In this document: in pieces, positions 11,726-23,859 of the stretch
Position numbering within the stretch: the first letter of the stretch is position 1
Layout: every line of letters starts with the position of its first letter
Source: Nemertoderma westbladi
Lineage: Eukaryota; Xenacoelomorpha; Nemertodermatida; Nemertodermatidae
Assembly (NCBI GenBank): GCA_032718475.1
Contig: JAUCBJ010006810.1
Coordinates: 1 to 64,000 of the forward strand
Reading direction: 5' to 3'
Length of the DNA stretch: 64,000 nt
Notes under the pieces: generated by a model
Seen by the model: only the letters and a program-made list of their open reading frames with translations
What the model was told of the DNA's origin: nothing
The model's database searches: none
Made by a program: the position numbers and the translations under genes

Positions 11726-12758
11726 CCTTTAATCTAAATTCAATATAATTTTTTACAAACATTTTTTACTTTACTCCCCAGAGGAAACTCCAGTACTCAT
11801 TTAGCTACCACTTAAGGATGCAAGGCAGAGATACGCCCTGGTTGGGGTGCGTTGATCCAATGGTTGGGGTGGGTTGTCTATTGAGAACTCCGAACTGGTC
11901 ATGGCATTAATTCTGCTTTCTCCAAGGCTGCATGGAAGGTGGGAGAGGTTTACATATTGATTGCGATTGATATTTGATTGGGGATTAGATTATCTTTTAG
12001 TTTTTCGGTTTTGTTGTCTTATAAGACGGTCTTCTTATAGCCAGCTTGCTGGCTTTCTAGTGTACATTTGAATTAAATAATAATAGAGCAAATAAGTAAG
12101 CTTACACAAATAATCACTTTTGTAAAACAATAATTTATTCCATTCATCAGTTCATAAACTGATAAACACACACCTCAGGTTGTAGTGAATATTAGTATTA
12201 TTCCTTTTTAACTTAGTAATAATATTGATGTCATTGACCGCATACCTAAACACACACATCTCCCTCCTCCTACATGGAGTATGAGTGGATGGATAGGGAA
12301 TGAATGAACTTCTACCAACAGTCTGCCTATCAAGGCTGATTAAAGGCTGCTTGGGAAGGCCTATAGGTGATGTTGTAGCTCTAGCCAATCAGGGAGCTAA
12401 ATGCCAGTTTTTTTTTCTTTCTTCATGTCCAACAAAAATCTGCTGATAAATTGAGACAGGAAAGAAGCTAAGAGCTCCTTAATAAGGGGGCGAATTTCCA
12501 TTCATTGTAAAGGGTAAAAATTTACTTTTGACCCAAGAAAACGTTTATTAGCAATAAAACAAAACTGTAGCAAAAGGTAATAGAACATTGTTGTGCGGGT
12601 GTAGCCTACAAGTATTTTATACATTATTGTGTGGTATTGTCAAATAATTTTCAATAGTTTTTGATTTATTAAAAAAAATCAGGCCTACTCTATTATGATA
12701 CAATAACGGTTTATAATATAGAAGGAACATTAGCGCTGCAACACATGATCGCAAGAAA

Positions 12759-13515
12759 TTAATTTCTGCAATATGGAGATCCGCACCCACCAAGCGAAGA
12801 GGAAGTGCAGACGCCAGCAACTACTTCTCCTGATCCGCATTGCCTGTACACATACTTTGCACTACACTTCCAATAGCAACCAAACACAGAAATGTATCTG
12901 ATTCCCAATGCTTTGTTTACTTTAACGGTGAGGGAATTTATCTCGCTGTTATAATTATTAATATTAGAACGAATTTCGTCGATGACACTGTCATGGGTAT
13001 CAACAGTCTCAAGTAATATGCTATAATTACTAGTAAGTAGTTCCATATTCAATTCCTGACTGTCAATCGTTTCTTTCATCATCAATAGATCTTTATTGAT
13101 CGATTCTGTTAAGTTGTTAATACTTTCCTTAGTGAAGTCTTTAGCCAAATAATGCAAATCATTTAGTAATTTTGAAATGTTATTAATATCATCTGTATGA
13201 ACACCTTCCAACCTTTCTATCTCATTGTGTATATCCTCTATGACGCGACTCAAGTATAATGTGTCTTTCTGTTGTTGTTTCAGTGTTTGAGCGGTTACCT
13301 TGCTAGTGTCTCTACTACTCTTACTTACACTGATAAGAGGCATACAGACAACATATAGATAACACATAGCGGCTATCATTAGTAACTGTACAACAAGAAT
13401 GAATAACAGTCCTCTTTTGATCTTCCGCAAGCTGTACCAGTTGTATCTGTGCATCTTGTCGTCTTCGATATGTGTGTTCCTTTGAGGATCCTCTTCTTCA
13501 TTAGGATAATTTTCT
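12759..13515 (-). CDS. Terminal exon of a single-pass membrane, coiled-coil protein of unknown family
   Basis: A 3' splice site (CGTTTCTTATTATAG, AG at 13517-13516) opens this exon. It joins in frame, phase 2, to the exon at 14436-14204, giving a predicted total of 329 residues. The exon codes for a charged linker, a basic stretch (YNWYSLRKIKRG), one membrane segment (LLFILVVQLLMIAAMCYLYV), about 120 residues of coiled-coil-like sequence with potential N-glycosylation sites (NNIS, NNLT, SNYS), and a C-terminal module with six cysteines (FGCYWKCSAKYVYRQCGSGE...VCTSSSLGGCGSPYC). The basic flank before the membrane segment and the absence of a signal peptide suggest type II topology, with the coil and cysteine module outside the cell. 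I do not recognise the family. It could be a lineage-specific receptor or adhesion-like protein. Confidence 0.65.
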
Positions 13516-13763
13516 CTATAATAAGAAACGGTTAGATAACAATACAATTACTTCCTAACATCTATGCCTAAGTTTTGAAAGCATAAAACATTTAATTGAC
13601 ACTATCATCTTTACTGTCTGGCTTTGTTGCAAGTTGTATATATCAGCAGATCTTAGTTAGGGATTCTTGACAGTTACTGTGGTGACGAATAGTAGAATTG
13701 ATAGGAAAATAGTTACATTGACCTGATTTAGTTAGAAGTTCAAAAAAGTTTCCGCGATGCAAC

Positions 13764-13800
13764 CATAGGCATACAGGACGTGGGGGCACGGGGGAGCAAT

Positions 13801-13832
<32 letters not shown>

Positions 13833-14062
13833 GAAAATTTCTAGGGGCGAAATTTCAGTCGTAAAAGGGGCGAAATTGTTGAGTATTAAAGCGTTGTTAC
13901 TTTATCTATACCTTTATTACTGCCTTAAGGCAGTTATCAAAGTGCTGTATTATTGTTTAAAAAGATAGATTTAATGTGCAAAATCTCAACATTGTTTAAA
14001 TTGGCAAAGGGGGCGAAAATCTGACCTTTGTCCCCCAGTGGAAATGGTTCCCATACGCTATG
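13764..14062. mobile_element. 299-bp hAT-like MITE with 8-bp target duplication
   Basis: GATGCAAC occurs exactly at 13756-13763 and 14063-14070. The ends are inverted (CATAGGCATAC on the left; the complement of the right end is CATAGCGTATGGG). An 8-base duplication and a CA..G terminus are typical of the hAT superfamily. It contains a C run at about 13803-13831 and has no transposase. It lies wholly within the intron of the orphan membrane-protein gene. Confidence 0.75.
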
Positions 14063-14203
14063 GATGCAACTGCCATGATATTCGGGTTTTTGATGTGGCA
14101 GTCAGACAGACATAGTTATACAGTGTAGTATAGAGTAAAATCTTATGTGAACCAATAACTTTTTTATAAGGCTGTATGAATAGCATATTAAAATCCAAAG
14201 TAC

Positions 14204-14436
14204 CTAGTAGAGCTGCCTTGGTTTCTGCTCTGCATCTGACTCTGACTCAGCAAACCAGATCCTCTGGCTTCGCGCAATGTATGGGGTTGTAGGTACGGGG
14301 TATTATCGACGATATTCCTCAGTGGCTGTGGTAAGGGACCTTCTGGTCGGGAAATAGAGTCAATTTCTATATACCCGTCATCATCCATCCTGGCTCCATG
14401 GTGACAGTCGTTTTCTGTTCGATCTGATAGGTCCAT
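14204..14436 (-). CDS. First coding exon of the same orphan membrane protein
   Basis: It starts at an ATG at 14436 and ends at a GT donor (exon end ACTAG, donor GTACTTTGG, GT at 14203-14202), leaving phase 2. That phase matches the acceptor at 13516. It encodes a hydrophilic cytoplasmic tail: MDLSDRTENDCHHGARMDDD, then GYIEIDSISRPEGP, then a Pro/Gln/Ser-rich stretch. GYIEI resembles a tyrosine phosphorylation or ITIM-like site (inference). The intron is about 690 bases and contains a hAT-like MITE. No signal peptide is visible, consistent with a type II protein. Further upstream non-coding exons are possible. The exon pairing is my inference from splice sites and matching phase. Confidence 0.55.
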
Positions 14437-15153
14437 TTGAGATTTTGATCAAAAATTATAACTTATATTTTGTACAAGATTTATTTATGTTTGAATAAAT
14501 TAACTGAAATACATTTACATTTATTTCTAACAACTGTGTTTTATTAAGTCCTCTTTAGCCAAACGTCTAACTGTAAATGAAAACTTGCTCAAATGCAAAT
14601 AATAATAATAATAATATTAAAATAAACAAGCATATATATATCATCACGTACAAGTATTCACATCCAAAGTACATCATCATATGCACTCGTCCCCATTCAT
14701 GCACAACCAGCACTTAAAATTGGGCCAGTTAAAATAAATATCCATCTTTTAGTGATAAACTACTTTATAGATCTGTGCCATTGTTATTTTAAATTGTTGA
14801 ACTTTTTAAAACTTTGTTCTTTTTGCAACTTAGACCAAAATTTAATTTTGAAAAAAATTTTATTTTTGTGAAATGATGTGGAACCAATCAATTATTCTGT
14901 ATATGTTAGATGGGCCTTACAACTTTCCATAGCTAGTGTTTTACATGTTTAGTTATTTTAGCAATGGTTCTGAAATGTTGTGTCAATTTCTACCTAGTAA
15001 CCTTTCATAAAACTATCAGAAAACTTTTTGAGATATTGAGTTAAGATAATTTTATACTGATCTAAATGTATGTTTGCATAAAATTCAATAGCAGAATGAT
15101 TTTTTAAAAATCCCAATAATAGATTTACAAGTTTGTATCTGAATTATGTTGGG

Positions 15154-15253
15154 AATAATATAAAGCCACTACTATAAGTGCAGGTAAATTACCAACTAAT
15201 AATTTTTATTAGCTGGTAATTTACCTGCACTTATAGTAGTGGCTTTATATTAT
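15154..15253. repeat. 100-bp near-perfect inverted repeat
   Basis: The left arm starts ATAATATAAAGCCACTACTA and the right arm is its complement, over about 45 bases with one mismatch near the centre. The loop is about 8 A/T bases. It would form a long hairpin if transcribed. It may be a small foldback MITE. Confidence 0.85.
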
Positions 15254-17266
15254 GTGGATAGTTTGATAGTTACCAACAATAAATTAATTACATTTGGACA
15301 ATAATTATATTCAGTACAGGCGGTTCGTTTTGATGTTGTAACATAATGATATGAGATTAAATATACCCAATTTTGGCTACAACTGTACATAATTATGGCA
15401 AGCAAACCATTATATATCTACTCACTGCACGCACATAATTATACCTTCACATAATTATCCCAACCAGCAAATCGTGATTAATAATTTGTCTATTTACTAC
15501 AATCCATATAATCTAGGTTCAGGTTGACTCACATGTCGCAGTGACCGAGTGGGTACTGGCGCCTGAACTGCTTCCACAGTAGTATATGGTGTTCAACTCA
15601 CACTAAATGATGTATAAACTATGCAAGACACTTTAGAAATTAATATTCATGTAAACCCAGCGGTACAATGGGATCCTGGGTTCTGCTGGGGGAGCAAAAA
15701 AATGATTGGATAGTAACGGGTTGATGACATAGTAACGGGTTGATGACCCTTGGGAGTTAGTGTGGCGCCCTCCATGCAAGATAAATTAGACTGGTGTTTA
15801 TTTCACTTTACTTTTAGAGATAATCTAGAACTATAAATAATTACAGCGCAAGGCATTTTAAAAACCGAGTGTTATATGTCAAATATACAGTACCAGTGGG
15901 GCAAGCCGCGAAGATGGTAGAGTCTTGACGAATTGACATGACACTTTTAGTAGGATGAGATCAATAATTACAAACAGTTGTATAGAAGATAGAACCATAG
16001 ACTTCTAAACATACTCTCAACAAATTCTAAACAAATCCTAAACATACAAAGCGCTGAAATTAAATGCCCAAAATACATGACTTTTCCTAACTTTTATCGG
16101 CGGATCTTTTTCCAATAATTATAATTTTCATCAGTTTGATACTTTTCGGTGGTTGCCCCTATTTTTTCATGGTGTCCGTCAAAAATATTTTAAAAAATAC
16201 GTTTGCTTGCTTTGCTTGCTTGTATAACAACTAGCTTTTATTTATTTGTATGGAATTAATTTCGCACTACCAAATCGCCAGGGCGACATATTTTCCAGCT
16301 TTATATCGCAGTGCGACATTATTTCTCAGTATGTCCCTACGCCATATATTTATGTATTTATTTATCAGTATTTTATCAGTTTATTATTAGTTATTTATGT
16401 CTATGTATTTCCAGTATAATCAGTATGTCACCGCGTCATTATTAGGTTGTTCTAGAAAGTTTAAGTGCACAATTACACATAATTCCCCACAATTAAATTA
16501 AATTATATTCGCCATTGTTCATAATTAGCACTTTAAAGCTTTTATGGCCGTCGTTTTTTTATTTCCCTGGCTACTCGTGCCTTAAAGCTATACAAGTGAT
16601 ATTTTATGAACAATGACTTATATAGCTCTTATTACTTATAGTCGAGTCAATCTAGCAAAAAAAAACCCATAAGTATTTCGCAATCAATACGAACCACATA
16701 TTTTGGATTCTATATTACCTTGTTAATGCCCAAAAAGTCTATAAAATTTTATTTTGTGGATCATATGTTTATTCAAGGAAATTCTGTGTAAATTTGCATA
16801 CACAGTCCAAACAAAAGGAGAAGTAGGGAAAAGTAAGTAGCAAATTGGTGATGTTCCAGAATAATTTAATTAATTTCACAATAAGCTCTAATTCAATTGG
16901 AAATTTGTAATATTTATACTGGCGTGTTACACATTAATTGCTACATCTCGAAAACTAGAAGACGCATCAAATTTTTAAATATATCAAAAATTTCACTGCA
17001 GTACTGCACATACAATTCCACTGCAGGGAAATGTAATAATTTCCAGTAATGTTAGCAAAGATTTTTTACATAATAAAATTGTGATCGCTCTATTGATTTT
17101 TGGTGTATTGGTGTAATTTATTTTTTTGTTTTAGTTTAAAAAACACAATAGTCTATATATAATATAACAAATAAATTTTTGGGAATAAGGGTGTTTGAGG
17201 TCGACAGGTTACATCCCCCCGTTTCAGATAGGGGGGGGGGGGGGGGGGGGGGGGGGGCCCTCATTC

Positions 17267-17321
17267 ATGAATTTTTATTGCGTCCAGTTTCCCCCCGAAA
17301 CTGGACGCAATAAAAATTCAT
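17267..17321. repeat. Perfect 24-bp-arm hairpin next to a poly-G tract
   Basis: Arms 17267-17290 and 17298-17321 are exact complements (right arm starts AAACTGGACGCAATAAAAAT) around a 7-base CCCCCCG loop. A long G run sits just upstream. Confidence 0.9.
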
Positions 17322-17377
17322 CCCTCTCCAGGGGAAATTAGACACAAATAACATCTATCTGATTACTCTCAAAAATA

Positions 17378-17470
17378 AAATTGTAACCTGTTCTATTGTG
17401 TTTAGTTTATTGTTTTGGTTAAAATAACATGCCACTGTAACCTGCTCCTTTCCTTAAATTGATAATTTAA
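17378..17470 (+). repeat. Dispersed repeat, copy A (CCTGTTCTATTG...CCTGCTCCTTTCC)
   Basis: It closely matches 42203-42307, which lies inside a MITE with 21-bp terminal inverted repeats, and partly matches 43085-43125 and 47865-47925. Shared landmarks are GTAACCTGTTCTATTG, TTTATTGTTTTGGTTAAA and CACTGTAACCTGCTCCTT. This copy lacks the terminal repeats of the 42-kb copy. Confidence 0.7.
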
Positions 17471-17782
17471 CATTGAGGCAGGATATTAATTCGCCAAGAT
17501 GGGATTTGCATCCAGTTTCCCCCCATGTCTTCCAGTTTAGTAGAGGTGGAGTGAAAATAAGCTCCCTATATTCTATCAGCAAAATTGGTATTAAAAATAG
17601 TTATGGGAGCCTTGCAGCGCACAGTTCGAAGTCGACCAGAGCGTGCACCTCAGAGGCACATTAGGCTGGCACGGAGAAGGGCGAAGCTCACTTCCCGACA
17701 ACCCAGTGGACGCAATCCGAATAAGGCATCTCGCTCTTCTCAGACAGGAGAATTCTAAAATGTTTGATAATCTGGGTTGTTG

Positions 17783-19944
17783 TCAGAGTGAAAGTGAGTG
17801 AAAGCTGAATTGCTCACCAGTAGTGACTAGCTGCAAGTGAGGCTCAACAGCGATATTATGAGTTACTTCGGTCAGGGTGGTTGCAAGGAAGCCACGGACT
17901 TCGTTATGGCGGATGGAAGGGTAGCCACCTGTGGGACTCGACAAAGCATGATTGATGGAAAATCGTGTCCCACAGGCATACCGGGCCGGGAGAAGTCGTG
18001 GCTGCCAACCGAAGAGCAGGCACAAAGCATCATGGAACTCCTGTTTGTTCAGATGGGTTCAGTGTAACGTCACCAGTCGAGAGTTTAGCCAGGATGGTGC
18101 ACCCTTCTGAGGTCAGCTCCTGAAGTCATAGTTGGTTCTGGGGCAGTGCTGTTTTTAGTTCTTCCTCCTTCACTGTTAGCCAGACTGCTTCTACTGCCTT
18201 TATCCCCTTCGCGGCTTCCTCCGGTGCTTTCCTTACATCTGTTGGGTCATCAAATTGGTTGAATGGCTCGCATAATGACCGAGAGTTATTGAACTGTGTC
18301 ACCAGGTCGCATGGGAGTGGCACTACCAACCCTCGAAGTCGCACAGGTAGGGACATGAGGTTCTGTTCCAAGGGGCATATAGTGGGCTGACCGGTGAGCG
18401 CAGCTAGTTAGTAACAGCATCCTCAAGTTCTCCAAACTGCATGGTCGCTCCTGCTACTACCTGAGAGATGTAACGCCACCAGGCCGACAACCCTAGGGCA
18501 AGACCAGCATAGGCACAGTGGGGGTCAATGGGGCTATGGCTTCTAGCTGTTTGACCTGTTGGATGAACTCTGCGACCTTGTGTTGAATAAACTCGACACA
18601 GAACTCGTCATTACCAATTACACCTCCAAGGAGATGACTACCTCAGATGCCAATGGCGAAACATGGTTTGGGAAAAAGTTGCTGGGCTTTGGCAAGGAAC
18701 TCAGGTTTCACAAGAAGTGTACACTTGGTGGGGAAGTACCCATAGTGGCCCCTGTCTGGATAGTACGTACCATTTCTTTCTGAGCTCTGACTGCTCTCCA
18801 GCAGCATTCCTGTCATCTGCATACCACTTCTGGAGTGTGTCGGATGCCTCTTCCAACTCATCCAAGAGTGGGATCATTCCAATTGCATAGCTTGGCATTG
18901 CAAGCGGGTCGCCCTGGGTGAATCCCTCAGAGGAGGAAATGTATTAGCCCTCAATGAAAAGTTTTGTGGGCTGGCTGTAACAATTTGACACTATTGTCTT
19001 TAGAGCTGTGCAAACTAGACCAATGTTCTGGGTTGCGGATGCACGGTTAATAGAGTTAAAGGCATTGTTAGCATCTACCTGTAAAACTGCCTCACAACTG
19101 TCCTTCGCAAAGGCATCACTTAGACTATGAATGCATGCTTAATGTCCGCCTTCTGACCACAACACAACTGAACTGACCCTCCAACCTGTTGTAAGTCATC
19201 GGAGATACAAGCAATCACCGACTTTCCTATGATATGGCGGAGAATCTCACCAATTCCAATCGGCCTGACCCCAGGGCACTTGTCAATGACTACAAGGCAA
19301 GCATAAACTAGGGAGGAAAGACAGGGAGAGTCCAGTGAATTCTGAGCAATCTTCTTTGCAGCCGTAGAGATACTAGAACACAGCTCAGTGGAATAACCTC
19401 GGAATCGAGTTGCTAATAATTTCCATCCTTGGATATGTAGTCCAGATGGTCCAGCAGCATTACCATGGATACGGAGGAGGCTGCTCAGAAGCATTTGGGA
19501 GTCAATCTTCTCGAAAAGAACACTGTGGTACTTGGGTGCACGGTGGGACTCCCCAAGTAGTGTTGATGGGTCTGCTGGAACTGCAGGGGGATGCTTGTCA
19601 AGGATAAATTCCTTCACCATCTTTGTGATGCCGTTCTTGTCAGTTACTGACTCATCCAGTTTGAGGACACCTCCCTTCGATAACTCATCCAGACTGCAAA
19701 CAGCAGCACTTACGTTGCCCACCAACATATGACAGCAGATTGCACGCTCTGCTGAGGCATTATGGAGGTCAGCGGTACCTGAGGATCTACGAATGAGATG
19801 TGCCTGGATCACACTGGCCTCTTTTATTAGTTCATCAAAGAGCCCGAGTTTCCAAGAAGTAAAACAGCCTTCCAGAACCCGCCAATGAGTCGCAGCATTG
19901 GATGAATTTGATGGCTTCTGAAACAGGAGGGCTGGAATAATCAA
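17783..19944 (-). pseudogene. Decayed reverse transcriptase of an unusual clade
   Basis: From 19944 down, one long frame carries GGVLKLDESV, HPPAVPADPSTL, NAAGPSGLHIQGW, DKCPGVRPIGIGEILRHIIGK and SVQLCCGQKADIKHAF. Catalytic box A (VDANNAFNS) lies at 19078-19049 in another frame, TQGDPLAMPSYAIG near 18920-18885, and YADD at 18823-18812. The C-terminal end, 18025-17783, has a CG..H...C pattern followed by FPSIRHNEVRG and VEPHLQ, a block I associate with a nuclease-like tail in this RT type. Several frameshifts and stops kill it. The 'RPIGIGE' RTs are widespread in marine invertebrate genomes. I cannot assign this one to a named superfamily. Confidence 0.75.
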
Positions 19945-20774
19945 GTCAGGTTGAGAAGGCGAGACATCTCTGAAACAATCTACTGGTCAGCCGCACCTGG
20001 AGGCAGCAGAAATAGATTACATTGCCAATGAACTATTAAGTTATAAGCTCGGTTTATAAGCTTCTTGAGGAATTACGAAACCGGGATTGACTGACCAAAC
20101 CAGGGGATTATCTGAGGATCACTTGGCTGTGGCACTGGATTAACCGGTGCCTGATTAGTGCATCCATTGACCCCTAATGGAAGGCAATGTTACATTGATT
20201 GGAAGATCTCGTGCAACGGCAGTTGCTACATGTTCCGCGTAAAGTACCGGAGCAACACGTGGCACCATCCAATTGACTGTCCCGAGAATAACCGACATGA
20301 ACCCGTGTCTGACCAACAGATTTGTGATTTGTGATTGCAGGGGTAATTAGTGGACCTTCTGTGGTCCTTGTTTGGATGCCAAATAATGTCCAATCTCGTT
20401 TGGATGTTTGGACGCAAAAAAAGTAGTAGTCTATAAAATGTTTAGAAATTCTACACACAGACAGACTTCTATAATTCATCTGTGTCCCGTGAGGTGCGAT
20501 GGCAGGTCCATTAAATTTTACCTCTACGCACATCTGGACTTACGTGTGAGCGAAGGCCCTACGAATGTGTTTTATTGCATTTCATCAACAACTTATAATT
20601 AGCATAATGCATTTAAGTGGAACTTATTAAGGTGCCAGTTCCGCCAGCGGTTACATGATGATATAAAACATGTTAGCTAGGCATATGTATTTAAATAAAA
20701 ATGAATAAAAGAAGGAAGAAAAGACCATGGTTCTGTGCAAAAATATTGCACTATCCTCACTTTCCAGAATGCTA
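19945..20774. other. Non-coding stretch
   Basis: Overlapping short frames at 20174-20533 and 20226-20417 show no domain. I see nothing here that I can name. Confidence 0.4.
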
Positions 20775-21037
20775 TATATGAATGGGGGAATCTTTTAGGC
20801 TCGTTAAGCCAAGGAATGCCTGTTCACCACCATGGGTGATCTTCCACAGTAAACCCTTCCAATCTGTTTCCCAAGTTGCCTTGGTTCCCATTTATCGACC
20901 ACTGAAGGATGAAAGCCGGGGTTGGGTTAGGCTGCAGCATTTAAAGCACTGTGCCCAAACAGTCCCCATCTAGGAATCGAACCCGGGCTCCCTAATCGGA
21001 AGCACAGTAATGTCACCACTAGACCAAGCTGCTGCTT
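20775..21037 (-). mobile_element. tRNA-derived SINE
   Basis: On the minus strand the sequence starts with a tRNA-like head: an A-box-like CTTGGTCTAGTGGTGAC (21033-21016) and a B box GGTTCGATTCC (20983-20973), 33 bases apart, as in a tRNA gene. The acceptor stem does not pair and a non-tRNA body follows, so this is a SINE and not a working tRNA gene. Confidence 0.65.
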
Positions 21038-21308
21038 AGAATGCTATATATCTCAACTGCATTAGGGTCGTGCCTATGAGAGTGATTAAGTATGTGATGT
21101 TTAGATTTAAAGTCACCACTCTCACAATAAATAAAAGCAAACTGCACTTGGTAGGTATTAACAACGTTAATGTTGTTGTTTCAAAAACTACTCAAACTAA
21201 TATAGAATATTCTAGAATCTAAATTACTTTGTACGTGTACGTATTACTTTGTGTAATTACTTTGTGTATTACTTTGTTCTTTGAACGTTACGTGTACTAC
21301 TTAGTAAT
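21038..21308. other. Non-coding stretch
   Basis: AT-rich with short TACTTTGTGTA-type duplications around 21228-21275. Nothing else seen. Confidence 0.4.
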
Positions 21309-22615
21309 ATGGGTAACGGTTCCGTATACCACTACACTTTTTAAACATAAATCATTGTTACTATGGCAACCATGGACAGGGACGTATTAAGGGGGGGGGG
21401 GGGGGTGCAATGGGTGCAGGTGCACCCGGGCCGCTAGTTAGGTTCCTGTGGCACCTTGGCAATATAATGTATAAAATACATTATTTTATACATCTTTTAT
21501 TACATTATTTTTAATGGAATAAGCCACTTACAAACCATTTTGTTATTAAATCACATGAGTTGATTCTATTGGTTGTGTGGAAACTGGAGTAGCCGGCTGG
21601 GTATTGGGGAAGCCCCAGATGTGCGGGCCTGGAGAGGGTTTCCATCTAATGCTAACATGTATTGCAACTATATAATATTAAGAATGCCACTAAAACAAAA
21701 AAGGAGTTAAACGATAGTAGTCAAAGGAGTGGCAGCCTATGTCGAAAATATTCATTCCAGAACATGTATTTATTTAACATGGGGTGTATGCAGTTCATTA
21801 GTGGCACAGACAAGGAGACACATAGTATATTGAAGGTGAGTTGAATCTATTATTGATTGTCTGACTCGACGGCTGGGATATCCCAGTGAGCGTATACAAT
21901 AAGGCTTCCATTCCCTCTAATAATGGTATCACAATGCCATATATTATACATAGGAGATTATTTTTCATGGCTTGCGTTTATGTGCGTATTAATCAGTAGT
22001 ATTTAGTATTGTTATTTATTTTATTTATTATTATTTATTTTATTTACTTATTTATTGTTAATTATTATTATTGTATTATTTAGTATGGAGAGTTCTAGAA
22101 CACCGTATAAATGTTATTTAACTATTCTAGAACTTAAATAAAATAAAATATAATGTTTTAGAACATATAGCTAGTAATTTTTAAAATTAAAATAGCTAGT
22201 ATTTAAAAAAATTAAAACAAATTTATTAAATTTAGTGTTATAAATGTAATTATTTCAGGTAGCTAGTAATTTTTAAGATAGCTAGTATTTTTATAACATG
22301 TTTAGCTTGTATGACCATTTTTTAAATTTAAAAAATTCATGGTAATTTTTACGATTTTTATTATTGGTAAGTGTTCTAGAACATTAGTAGATGTGTTGCT
22401 TTTTATGGTAGGTAGTGTTTTTTTACTAGCTAGTATGTTTTGAAACTATAAAAAAATTTAAAACATTGGCAACAAGTTGATACCAGGTAAAAGTTGAAAT
22501 CTGAATTTTTTTAAAATTAATAGGTAATTTAAAATTAAAAAATAACTAGCCACATGTTCTAGGACATTATAATTTTTATTTTATTTATGTTCTAGAATAG
22601 TTAAATAACATTTAT
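21309..22615. mobile_element. Left part of an older foldback DNA element, split by the BEL-like element
   Basis: The motif ACGGTTCCGTAT.CC-CTACACTTTTTAAAC, then AATCATTGTTACTATGGCAAC, at 21314-21375 recurs in inverted orientation at 29920-30003. Further in, about 60 bases at 22106-22167 (ATAAATGTTATTTAACTATT...) recur inverted at 22552-22615. Together with 29894-30003 this looks like one DNA element of roughly 1.4 kb with nested inverted repeats, into which the LTR element jumped. A G run and a GCAATGGGTGCAGGTGCACC segment near 21390-21430 may be a further insertion. TTCTAGAACA is scattered through the interior. No transposase seen. Confidence 0.5.
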
Positions 22616-23136
22616 TGTGACGGGATCTACGGATCCCGGTTTATCCGTTTGGGTTTTCTATCCACGCGTCCCCGCCGTGTGTGAAAGGTAAAAGAGTTCT
22701 GGTGTCCGGTTATATGTATAAGGTATAATAGTCTGATATATATATAGTATAGTATGCACAATAGGTAATATAAGTATGATGGCGGTAGCGGACGGTGACA
22801 GAAGTCCACGTTCCACCCTACTGATCTGACTGAGTAAACTGAACTGATATGATTACAGGTTACTGGTTATATTGCACGGTGGCCTTATTGCTACTCAATC
22901 GATGCCTTTCCCCCCTCTGATTGGTTGATACCCCTGTTGGCACCCTTTGGAGTGTTTCCCTTCACTCCCTGTGTTCTCTCTCGGTTAGGGGTTTGGCCCC
23001 TGACCCTCTATTGTGTGCTTCCTTCCCACTCTTATTGGGATGGCACGAGTTGGTTAATTGCCCAATCTCGTGGCTCCCAATATTGCTTATCGGCTAATAA
23101 CTTTATGGGGTGTTGGCGGGATTGAATAAGCTAACA
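22616..23136 (-). repeat. LTR (3' LTR in element sense)
   Basis: 521 bp, one visible difference from the other LTR (A at 22808 against C at 29565). It contains a TATATATATA stretch near 22737-22746 that could serve as a promoter element. Confidence 0.9.
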
Positions 23137-23145
23137 CTCCCCCCC
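23137..23145 (-). other. Polypurine tract of the LTR element
   Basis: On the minus strand GGGGGGGAG lies directly before the LTR start TGTTAG, the expected plus-strand primer. Immediately upstream in element sense is an 11-bp-arm hairpin (23174-23164 with 23156-23146, 7-base loop). Confidence 0.75.
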
Positions 23146-23859
23146 ATGCTATCTTCCCGGTAAGAAGATAGCATCAACCAAAAAAGTGCGTTACAATCCC
23201 GCTGGATCCCGATCTAGCATCGGGTGTGGGGTGGAAATCTTTTCTCTCGGAGTCGGCTTTCCAGGCCGCTCCCTCTGGGTATGATAACGCTACCCTTTAC
23301 GCCTGGCGTCCATGTCGGGCCGATCGTGCTCGTCTCTCACACGATTTTTGTTTCCCCAACACTTTCGCCCTTGACTCTACTCTCCTTTCACTCTACTCTC
23401 GGACTTCTCTGTCCCTTACTCAGCCTCTTACTCCTTCCCCCCCACGCTTGAATTGCGCTCACACTATCTCCACACTATCTCCATACCACCTCTCGCTATC
23501 TCTCTTGCCACTCCCTAAGGCTTTAATCTCTAATGCTACCCCTGTGCTATCATACTGTCTACCTACTGCTTACTAACTCTAACTATCTAACTAACTCTGC
23601 TAACTACTAACTCTTACTACTTCTAGCTCTAACTGAGAGCCTCTAACTTTCTACTGACTCTAACTCTCTACTAAGTCTAACTAACTCCTACTAACTTTCT
23701 ACTTCTACCAACTCTACTTGACTCCTCTGAGTCTACCAACTCTGCTTAACTAGCTCTACTAACTCTACTCCACTAGCTCTGCTAACTCTACTCCACTAGC
23801 TCTGCTAACTCTACTCCACTCTTCTAACTACGTGGCGCTTGCGGTGCCCACAACCACTC

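Larger units (their letters stand above)
10412..12758. other. Non-coding, repeat-bearing AT-rich stretch
   Basis: No convincing gene. It holds three copies of a ~145-base dispersed unit (entered separately), an (AAAATT)-type low-complexity run, and a short hairpin-like TATAAGACGG...TCTTATA near 12019-12039. Short frames such as 12152-12388 on the minus strand show no domain. Confidence 0.5.
14437..17782. other. Non-coding AT-rich stretch with foldback structures
   Basis: I see no gene. It contains two hairpin structures and one dispersed repeat listed separately, a G run at about 17231-17257, and a duplicated AGTAACGGGTTGATGAC near 15712-15748. Frames are short and lack domains. Confidence 0.5.

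Noticed and set aside
20973-21037. tRNA gene on the minus strand
   Set aside because: A and B boxes are present, but there is no pairing acceptor stem and a SINE body follows.
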